A stretch of 6,722 bases of DNA from an uncultured Lachnospiraceae bacterium (GTDB lineage Bacteria > Bacillota > Clostridia > Lachnospirales > Lachnospiraceae): the NCBI GenBank assembly GCA_947177105.1, contig CAMWTF010000134.1:1-6722 (forward strand), written 5' to 3'. The notes under the pieces were generated by a model. It had not been told where the DNA came from and searched no databases. It saw only the letters and a list, made by a program, of their open reading frames with translations. Made by a program: the position numbers and the translations under genes. This document shows, piece by piece, positions 1 to 4,828 of the stretch; positions within the stretch are counted from its first letter, which is position 1, and each line of letters begins with the position of its first letter.

Positions 1-449
1 CGGAGATTGGTATAATATACATTCGCTACAGCCTGGATGAAATTCAAAATGTAGTGGCTAATTCTTCCAAAAATTGGTATATTTATAGGGTGGAGGATTG
101 CTTTGGGGATTACGGCATCGTCTCGGCGGCTATTGTGGATCTGGCGGGGGAAACGCCCCTTATCGAGGAATGGGTGCTGAGTTGCCGGGTTATGGGCAAG
201 CAGGTGGAGGATGCGCTGCTGGGGCATATGGAGGCGGACCTTCAGGCGGCGGGCTATGGGCAGCTGCGGAGCCGGTATGTGCCCACCGCCAAAAACAAGC
301 CTGTGGAGCAGCTCTATGACCGGCTGGGATACCAGGTGGTTTTCCAGGGCAGCGGTGGGGAAAAGGAGTATTGCATCCGGCTGGAGGATAGACCCGCCAG
401 AGCGGAGCATGTGGCATGGATAGGGATGCCGGATAGAAATATAGGATAA
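1..449 (+). CDS. FkbH-like protein, C-terminal part (5' end outside window)
   Basis: The reading frame is open from base 3 to the TAA at 447-449, so this is the last 148 residues of a gene that begins upstream; the GTG at 54 is internal. The visible part matches the C-terminal GNAT-like region of the FkbH family: FGDYG (bases 102-116), then the segment ending SCRVMGKQVEDALL, then RYVPTAKN (273-296) and a closing YDRLGYQVVF. Full FkbH proteins carry an N-terminal HAD catalytic domain, which cannot be seen here. Characterised FkbH enzymes take a glycerate unit from 1,3-bisphosphoglycerate and load it on an acyl carrier protein thiol. The ACP gene starting 84 nt downstream fits that role. The acyl unit made here is not known; glyceryl is inferred from family. 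Family assignment is strong. Confidence 0.88.
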   Translation, partial: EIGIIYIRYSLDEIQNVVANSSKNWYIYRVEDCFGDYGIVSAAIVDLAGETPLIEEWVLSCRVMGKQVEDALLGHMEADLQAAGYGQLRSRYVPTAKNKPVEQLYDRLGYQVVFQGSGGEKEYCIRLEDRPARAEHVAWIGMPDRNIG

Positions 450-523
450 AAACGGCGGACAGCATGAAGAAGAGAATGCCTGAGGCAGGACGGATTTCAT
501 AGCTGTGTAAGGTTTGCGGAAGT

Positions 524-528
524 GGAGG
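524..528 (+). promoter_or_regulatory. Ribosome binding site that fixes the ACP start
   Basis: GGAGG lies 5 nt before ATG 534. The alternative in-frame GTG at 522 would place this Shine-Dalgarno sequence inside the coding region, so ATG 534 is preferred. Confidence 0.75.
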
Positions 529-533
529 TTGGT

Positions 534-755
534 ATGAAAGAGAAAATTATCGCTCTGATTACAGAGATTTTACAGGTGCCGGAGGGCACGGTGACGGAGA
601 CTACTCTTATGGAGGATCTGGAGGTATGGGATTCCGTGGCGCAGGTCATGATTATCGGGGAGCTGGAGTCTCGGCTGGGCATTTCGGTGCCGTTGGAGGA
701 GGCCATGGAGATGACAGGGGTTGCGGATATTCTGGCCATATCCGCAGAGAGGTAA
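534..755 (+). CDS. Free-standing acyl carrier protein
   Basis: This 73-residue protein has the size and helical pattern of an acyl carrier protein. The sequence EVWDSVAQ carries the DS(L/V) motif, and Ser34 is the expected phosphopantetheine attachment site. The following helix (about residues 35-46, ending in ELESRLGI) and the acidic character are typical. It is unlikely to be the housekeeping AcpP: it sits between an FkbH-like gene and a GNAT gene and lacks the usual DSLD sequence, having DSVA instead. A dedicated carrier for the acyl unit loaded by the upstream FkbH protein is the best reading. The stop is 2 nt before the next start, indicating translational coupling. The cargo cannot be read from the sequence. 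Confidence 0.9.
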   Translation: MKEKIIALITEILQVPEGTVTETTLMEDLEVWDSVAQVMIIGELESRLGISVPLEEAMEMTGVADILAISAER

Positions 756-757
756 AC

Positions 758-1306
758 ATGAGTGTAACACTGCGTAAAATCCGGGAATCGGATCTGGAGA
801 CTATCATGAACTGGCGTATGGATCCCGAGATCACCCGGTATATGAACACGGATCCCCGGCTGACCCTGGAGGGGCAGAAAAAATGGTTTGCGGCAGTCAG
901 GGACAACCCGGATGTGCGATACTGGATGATTCTGGTGGACGGCCAGGAGGCGGGCGTCATCAACCTGACCGGGCTTTCCCGGGAGGATGGGGTGCTGGGC
1001 TGGGCCTATTATGTGGGTGAGAAAAATCTGAGGAGTCTAAAGACGGCTTTGACCCTGGAGATGAGTCTGTATGACTATATCTTCGACACGCTGCGAAAAG
1101 AGGCTCTGATCAGCGATGTATTTTCCCTGAATAAGGGCGTGATCCAGCTGCATCTGCTGTGCGGCTGTGAGGTTGTGGAGGAAAAGAAGGCGCATATCCG
1201 CAAGAACGATACATTTTATGATGTGATCTTTATGCGGATGACCAGAGAGCGCTGGCAGCAGGTGCGGACAGGGAAAAAATATGAGCGTATCGCTTTTGAA
1301 GAATAA
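758..1306 (+). CDS. pseH: PseH-like GNAT N-acyltransferase
   Basis: This 182-residue protein aligns by eye with PseH, the N-acetyltransferase that acylates the 4-amino group of the UDP-4-amino-trideoxy-sugar in pseudaminic acid synthesis. Seen: an N-terminal LRKIRESDLETIMNWR segment (5-20), ITRYMNTD (25-32), RYWMILVDGQEAGVINL (54-70), and a C-terminal VFSLNKGVIQLHLLCGCE block followed by FYDVIFM. GAGAGG (747-752) lies 5 nt before the ATG, overlapping the ACP stop region. The site where GNAT enzymes usually carry R/QxxGxG/A for the CoA pyrophosphate reads NLRSLKTALTLE (90-101) and has no glycines. This may be a subfamily trait or reflect a different acyl donor. The PseH-like role is well supported by the PseI and PseG neighbours; the donor (acetyl-CoA or acyl-ACP) is unresolved. 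Confidence 0.85.
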   Translation: MSVTLRKIRESDLETIMNWRMDPEITRYMNTDPRLTLEGQKKWFAAVRDNPDVRYWMILVDGQEAGVINLTGLSREDGVLGWAYYVGEKNLRSLKTALTLEMSLYDYIFDTLRKEALISDVFSLNKGVIQLHLLCGCEVVEEKKAHIRKNDTFYDVIFMRMTRERWQQVRTGKKYERIAFEE

Positions 1307-1313
1307 TTGCAGA

Positions 1314-1320
1314 GAAGAGG
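1314..1320 (+). promoter_or_regulatory. Ribosome binding site that fixes the PseI start
   Basis: GAAGAGG ends 5 nt before ATG 1326. An in-frame ATG at 1281 lies inside the preceding gene, has no comparable site, and would add 15 residues absent from NeuB/PseI proteins. Confidence 0.65.
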
Positions 1321-1325
1321 TAAGT

Positions 1326-2381
1326 ATGGACAGAGGAATCCGAATCGGCAGCAAAATAATCAGCCAGGACTCTCCCACTTTTATTGTGGCGGAGATGTCC
1401 GGCAACCATAACATGGATTTCAACCGGGCGGTGGAGATTCTGAAAGCCGCCAGAGAGGCGGGGGCGGACGCGGTCAAGATCCAGACCTACACGGCGGATA
1501 CCATCACACTGGACTGTGATGATCCCTGTTTCCAGATCACACAGGGGACGCTGTGGGACGGGATCACCCTGCACAAGCTGTACCAGACGGCCTATACGCC
1601 CTGGGAGTGGCAGCCGCGGCTCAAAAAAATGGCGGAGGAGATGGGGCTGCTTTTCTTTTCCTCGCCCTTTGATTTTTCCAGTGTGGATTTTCTGGAGGAG
1701 ATGGATGTGCCGGCCTACAAGATAGCGTCCTTTGAGATCACGGACATTCCCCTGATCCGCAAAGTGGCCCGGCTGGGCAAGCCGGTGATTCTGGCCACGG
1801 GTATCGCCCGTCTGGCCGATATAGAATTGGCGGTGCAAACCTGCCGGGAGGAGGGAAATGAGCAGGTGATTCTCCTGAAATGCTGTTCCGCTTATCCCAC
1901 GCCCTATGAGGATGTAAACCTGCGCACCATCCCCAATCTGGCGGAGACTTTTCATTGCCTGGCAGGGCTGTCAGACCATACCATGGGCACGGCGGTGGCC
2001 ACCGGGGCGGTGGCGCTGGGGGCTAAGATGGTGGAAAAGCATATGACCCTTCGCCGCAGCGATGGCGGGCCGGATGCCGCGTTTTCCATGGAACCCCAGG
2101 AATTTAAGGAGATGGTGGACAATATCCGCATCCTGGAAAAGGCGCTGGGGAAGGTGTCCTACGACTTGTCGGACAAGCAGGCAAGAGAGAGGGAGCATAG
2201 CCGTTCCCTGTTTGTGGCGCAGGATATGAAGGCAGGAGATGTATTTACCCCGGAAAATCTGCGCTCCGTCAGACCGGCGGACGGGCTGCACACCAAATAT
2301 TATGAGCAGCTGCTGGGGCGGCGAATCACCAGAGATGCCAAGATGGGAACTCCCATGGCCTGGAGCCTTGTGGAGGAATAA
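1326..2381 (+). CDS. pseI: Pseudaminic acid synthase PseI (NeuB family)
   Basis: This 351-residue protein condenses phosphoenolpyruvate with 2,4-diacetamido-2,4,6-trideoxy-L-altrose to give pseudaminic acid in the cytoplasm. It has the full family length. Seen: AEMSGNHN (22-29), the barrel strand KIQTY (51-55), the PseI-typical GTLWDG (74-79) and TPWEWQ (91-96), FSSPFD (111-116), then YKIASFEI, STGIA-like ATGIA, LLKCCSAYPTP, GLSDHT and VEKH. A C-terminal SAF (antifreeze-like) domain begins near HSRSLFVA (about 291) and runs to the end. GTLWDG and TPWEWQ favour PseI over sialic or legionaminic acid synthases (NeuB/NeuB2). It lies 19 nt after the GNAT gene, in one transcription unit with it and the ACP. 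A close stereoisomer as product cannot be excluded from sequence alone. Confidence 0.95.
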   Translation: MDRGIRIGSKIISQDSPTFIVAEMSGNHNMDFNRAVEILKAAREAGADAVKIQTYTADTITLDCDDPCFQITQGTLWDGITLHKLYQTAYTPWEWQPRLKKMAEEMGLLFFSSPFDFSSVDFLEEMDVPAYKIASFEITDIPLIRKVARLGKPVILATGIARLADIELAVQTCREEGNEQVILLKCCSAYPTPYEDVNLRTIPNLAETFHCLAGLSDHTMGTAVATGAVALGAKMVEKHMTLRRSDGGPDAAFSMEPQEFKEMVDNIRILEKALGKVSYDLSDKQAREREHSRSLFVAQDMKAGDVFTPENLRSVRPADGLHTKYYEQLLGRRITRDAKMGTPMAWSLVEE

Positions 2382-2384
2382 GGT

Positions 2385-2426
2385 GGATTGCACCCTTTAG
2401 AGCCGTCGCGCAGCGACTTATAATAG
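2385..2426 (+). repeat. 42-bp direct repeat, copy 1
   Basis: The 42-bp sequence here recurs at 2517-2558, exactly 132 bp downstream, with three mismatches (2388/2520, 2404/2536, 2420/2552). It starts GGATTGCACCC, includes the palindrome GTCGC-GCA-GCGAC (2405-2417) and ends TATAATAG. It starts 4 nt after the pseI stop. Confidence 0.9.
2396..2424 (+). promoter_or_regulatory. Possible promoter spanning a palindrome in repeat copy 1
   Basis: TTTAGA (2396-2401) is separated by 17 nt from a perfect TATAAT (2419-2424), the spacing of a sigma-A promoter. The spacer holds the 13-nt palindrome GTCGC-GCA-GCGAC. A transcript from here would have a leader of about 140 nt before pseG that contains the large hairpin. 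The -35 match is only 4 of 6, so this is a candidate. Copy 2 has the same layout (TTTAGA 2528-2533, TTTAAT 2551-2556), but a start from it would fall on the pseG ribosome binding site. Confidence 0.35.
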
Positions 2427-2438
2427 CAGAACAGGTGA

Positions 2439-2521
2439 AGTCGTGAAGGCGCATGAGAGCATCTTTCATGAGATCCCTTACGAATGAAAGATGTCTCTCC
2501 TAAGAATGCGCCGAAGGGACT
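2439..2521 (+). repeat. Long interrupted inverted repeat (hairpin) between pseI and pseG
   Basis: The inner stem pairs CATCTTTCAT (2460-2469) with ATGAAAGATG (2484-2493) around a 14-nt loop. AGAG (2456-2459) pairs with CTCT (2495-2498) after a one-base bulge. After an asymmetric internal loop, GGCGCAT (2448-2454) pairs with ATGCGCC (2506-2512), and AGTC (2439-2442) pairs with GACT (2518-2521). The total is about 25 base pairs. It sits between the two 42-bp direct repeats. The layout resembles a palindromic repetitive or MITE-like element; no open reading frame of note lies inside. Confidence 0.85.
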
Positions 2522-2558
2522 GCACCCTTTAGAGCTGTCGCGCAGCGACTTTTAATAG
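2517..2558 (+). repeat. 42-bp direct repeat, copy 2
   Basis: This is the second copy of the repeat at 2385-2426 (39 of 42 identical), with the same GTCGC-GCA-GCGAC palindrome (2537-2549) followed by TTTTAATAG. Its last base is the first base of the GGAGG ribosome binding site of pseG (2558-2562), so the repeat abuts the translation start signal. Confidence 0.9.
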
Positions 2559-2570
2559 GAGGAATGGCTG

Positions 2571-3701
2571 ATGGAGGAAGGAGAAAAGGTGGATATCGTG
2601 TTCCGTGCCGACGGCAATGCCGATATCGGGATAGGCCATCTGATGCGCTGCCTGACCATTGCGGAGCAGATAGGGGAGCAGGGGCATGTGGTTTTCTGGT
2701 GCGCGGATGAAGCATCGGCGGCGCTGGCGCAGGCCCGGGGCTTTGAGGCGCAGGCGCTGGGGACGGATTACCGTGACATGTCTTCAGAACTGCCCCAGCT
2801 GGAACAGTTATTGCATGGTGGAAACCATAATGCCCTTCGCAGTGTGAAACATATGCATACCCCATCGGTAATCCTGGTGGACAGCTATTTTGTCACGGCG
2901 GAATATTTACAGGCCCTGGGGGCTTACGGCAAGGTATATTTGCTGGAGGATGTGCCGGGGCGTATCTGGCCCGTGGACGGAGTGATCAATTATAATGCCT
3001 TTGCCGACAGGCGCTCCTATGAGGAGGCTTACAGACAGGGCAGGGAAAACATATCCGGATCGGATGGGGGGCAGGGTACAAAATTATTTATAGGGGCCTC
3101 CTATGTTCCCCTCCGCTCCCAGTTTGTGGGACGTGACTATCAGGTGCGGGAGCAGGTGAAAGAACTTCTGGTGACCACCGGAGGTGGAGATCGGGAGAAC
3201 ATAGCAGGAAAAATTCTGGAGAGAATAAAGGATATGGAATGCCGGATTCATGTGGTGTCCGGCCCCTGCAATCCCCATGGGGCATGGCTTGAAAGCTACG
3301 CGCGGACCCATCCCCGAGTGACGGTTCACCGACAGGTGGACGATATGGCGAAGTTGATGCTGCAATGTGATCTGGCGGTTACGGCGGGAGGAACCACCGT
3401 GTATGAATTATGTGCTTTGGGTATACCCTTTGTGTGTTTTTCCTATGCGGAGAACCAGGAGGCTCTGACGGAGTATGCCGGAAGACAGGAGATCGGCTTA
3501 TGCGCGGGGAAATATCATGGGGACTGCGCGGGGACGCTGGACAATATAGGGAATCTGGCGCGGCGGGCGGCAGAGGATTGGCAGCTGCGCAGGCAGTTGT
3601 CCCAAAGGGCTAAAGGGCTGGTGGATGGTCTTGGCGCCAAGCGGCTGGCGGAGGGGATGCTGGTGCAAGAAGAAAGACGTTATGCAGAGGAGAAGTTCTA
3701 A
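2571..3701 (+). CDS. pseG: PseG-type UDP-sugar hydrolase
   Basis: PseG removes UDP from UDP-2,4-diacetamido-2,4,6-trideoxy-beta-L-altropyranose, giving the free sugar used by PseI. This 376-residue protein has the GT-B-like layout. At the N-terminus it shows FRADGNADIGIGHLMRC (11-27), where His23 corresponds to the catalytic histidine of the GxGHxxR motif. ILVDSYF is near residue 102, TTGGGD at 202-207 opens the second domain, and GGTTVYELCALGIPFV (273-288) is the nucleotide-binding segment, followed by ENQE. It is longer than the Campylobacter enzyme (about 274 residues), partly through a loop near residues 83-97 (GGNHNALRSVKHMH) and a C-terminal extension. GGAGG (2558-2562) lies 8 nt before ATG 2571; the ATG at 2564 is out of frame. 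It is separated from pseI by the repeat element rather than coupled to it. Confidence 0.9.
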   Translation: MEEGEKVDIVFRADGNADIGIGHLMRCLTIAEQIGEQGHVVFWCADEASAALAQARGFEAQALGTDYRDMSSELPQLEQLLHGGNHNALRSVKHMHTPSVILVDSYFVTAEYLQALGAYGKVYLLEDVPGRIWPVDGVINYNAFADRRSYEEAYRQGRENISGSDGGQGTKLFIGASYVPLRSQFVGRDYQVREQVKELLVTTGGGDRENIAGKILERIKDMECRIHVVSGPCNPHGAWLESYARTHPRVTVHRQVDDMAKLMLQCDLAVTAGGTTVYELCALGIPFVCFSYAENQEALTEYAGRQEIGLCAGKYHGDCAGTLDNIGNLARRAAEDWQLRRQLSQRAKGLVDGLGAKRLAEGMLVQEERRYAEEKF

Positions 3702-3766
3702 GTTTTGCACCGGCAAGAAGAACTTCTAAAGACGTTTTGCAGGGGGCAAAACGCCAGGAAGTTCTT
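3692..3766 (+). repeat. Overlapping alternative stem-loops after pseG
   Basis: A 17-bp interrupted hairpin pairs AAGAACTTC (3718-3726) with GAAGTTCTT (3758-3766), and CGTTTTGC (3733-3740) with GCAAAACG (3746-3753) around the loop AGGGG. The same strands have a second partner upstream: GAAGTTCT (3692-3699, in the last pseG codons) can pair with AGAACTTC (3719-3726), and GTTTTGC (3702-3708) can pair with GCAAAAC (3746-3752). The foldings are mutually exclusive. No T-run follows, so this is not a standard intrinsic terminator. Attenuator, RNA processing site or degenerate repeat element are all possible. Confidence 0.75.
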
Positions 3767-3841
3767 AGTCCTGTATCAGTGTGTAGATTGCAGGTATGGC
3801 ATGGCGGAAATAAGAGTGGATTTGAAAGGAACGGGAGCGGC

Positions 3842-4708
3842 TTGAAAGCGGAGAAGCAGGGGAACAGGAGAAAACAGAAAATGGCATATGGGATCTGCGG
3901 CATTTTGCTGATACTGGCGTTGCTTCCCCTGCTGCTGCGCTCGAACCGCCAGACGGACATCCAGGCGGAGGTGCTTTTTCTGGGGGACAGCCTTATAGGG
4001 CAATACAGGGATGAGACTTCCATACCGTGGCTGATGGCCCAGCAGACGGGTATGACTGTGTTCAACGGTGATTTCGGCGGCACCACCATGAGCCAGCAGA
4101 ACCGGGAGGGCCAGGACGCCTTTTACTGGAACGGGCTTTCCTTCTCCCAGCTGGCGAAGGCAGCCGCGGCCCAGGATTTCGGGGGACAACAGACCATCCG
4201 CACCAAGGACTATGTCACCATGCATTTTGGGGATATCGTGGACGAACTGGACAGACTGGACTTTTCTTCGGTGCGGACGCTGGTGGTCAGCTATGGGATG
4301 AACGACTATACCACAGGCAGCCCTATCCGCAACCCGGACAATCCGGAGGATACCTATACCATGGAGGGAGCCATGCGCGCAGGGATACGTTTTCTGCGGC
4401 AGAGTTATCCGGCGCTGCGGATTATCTTCGTGAGCCCAACCTACTGCTGGTTTATGAACAGTGAAGAAGGGGCCCGCAGCAACTGCGAGAATCGTGATTT
4501 TGGCGGCGGGTATCTTGAGGAGTACGTGGAGGCCCAGCGCAGGGTGGCTCAGGAGTGCGGCGTGGAATTTCTGGATCTGTACCACGAGTATTATCCCCAT
4601 GAAAAAGAGGCGGACTGGAATCTTTATACCGAGGATGGCGTACATCCCAACGAGGCCGGACGACAGAAGATAGCGGAGACTCTGGCCGCGTACCTACAGA
4701 ACTTATAA
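3842..4708 (+). CDS. Membrane-anchored SGNH hydrolase/acyltransferase
   Basis: This 288-residue protein starts with a basic stretch (residues 2-13) and one hydrophobic helix (about 15-32), a signal anchor that would put the catalytic domain outside the membrane. SGNH/GDSL motifs follow: block I FLGDSL with nucleophile Ser50, block II around NGDFGG (75-80), block III YGMND (151-155) with the oxyanion Asn, and block V DGVHPN (265-270) with catalytic Asp265 and His268. SGNH proteins in glycan loci act as O-acyl esterases or as acyltransferases; the sequence does not tell which. The chosen start is TTG 3842, 4 nt after GGGAG, because it gives the charged n-region. ATG 3881, 10 nt after AGGAG (3866-3870), is a real alternative that shortens the protein by 13 residues. 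Its place between pseG and the glycosyltransferases suggests work on the exported glycan. Confidence 0.82.
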   Translation: MKAEKQGNRRKQKMAYGICGILLILALLPLLLRSNRQTDIQAEVLFLGDSLIGQYRDETSIPWLMAQQTGMTVFNGDFGGTTMSQQNREGQDAFYWNGLSFSQLAKAAAAQDFGGQQTIRTKDYVTMHFGDIVDELDRLDFSSVRTLVVSYGMNDYTTGSPIRNPDNPEDTYTMEGAMRAGIRFLRQSYPALRIIFVSPTYCWFMNSEEGARSNCENRDFGGGYLEEYVEAQRRVAQECGVEFLDLYHEYYPHEKEADWNLYTEDGVHPNEAGRQKIAETLAAYLQNL

Positions 4709-4711
4709 ACA

Positions 4712-4801
4712 GCATATTCCCGGAGAATGCATGGAGTTATGCCGGGACACCTAAGGGGCCTTAGATGGAAAACGAACCTTGTGTACTCTCCGGGAATATG
4801 C
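4712..4801 (+). repeat. Perfect 15-bp inverted repeat before the GtrII gene
   Basis: GCATATTCCCGGAGA (4712-4726) and TCTCCGGGAATATGC (4787-4801) are exact reverse complements separated by 60 nt. The spacer contains a small stem, CTAAG (4751-4755) with CTTAG (4760-4764). The structure starts 4 nt after the SGNH gene stop and ends 13 nt before the next ribosome binding site. No T-run follows. Confidence 0.88.
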
Positions 4802-4813
4802 GGAACTCATAAC

Positions 4814-4818
4814 AGGAG
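4814..4818 (+). promoter_or_regulatory. Ribosome binding site that fixes the TTG start of the GtrII gene
   Basis: AGGAG lies 10 nt before TTG 4829. The in-frame ATG at 4727 lies just inside the inverted repeat and has no such site; its 34 extra residues resemble no part of the family. Confidence 0.6.
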
Positions 4819-4828
4819 AACGGACCAA

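Noticed and set aside
11..16. TATAAT resembling a -10 box
   Set aside because: It lies inside the FkbH-like coding frame and no -35 region is visible; AT-rich codons explain it.
463..501. A 12-codon reading frame between the FkbH-like gene and the ACP gene
   Set aside because: It has no convincing ribosome binding site or recognisable content; too short to support as a gene.
1230..1955. Long open frame on the minus strand opposite the GNAT and PseI genes
   Set aside because: It is antisense to well-recognised genes, with composition expected from a reversed G+C-rich coding sequence and no family resemblance.
2537..2556. GTCGC-GCA-GCGAC followed by TTTT as an intrinsic terminator
   Set aside because: The stem is only 5 bp and the T-run 4; it abuts the pseG ribosome binding site, and the same palindrome in copy 1 is followed by TTATAAT.
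2385..2558. CRISPR-like repeat-spacer unit
   Set aside because: There are only two repeat copies, the 90-bp interval is itself an inverted repeat rather than a spacer, and no cas genes are nearby.
3737..3841. Upstream TTG extension of the SGNH protein
   Set aside because: It starts inside the stem-loop, has no ribosome binding site, and puts about 35 unconvincing residues before the signal anchor.
3776..4645. Long minus-strand frame opposite the SGNH gene
   Set aside because: The plus strand encodes all SGNH motifs here; the antisense protein shows no family features.
4727..4828. In-frame ATG extension of the GtrII protein
   Set aside because: It would translate the inverted-repeat region, adds residues unlike the family, and lacks a ribosome binding site, unlike TTG 4829.
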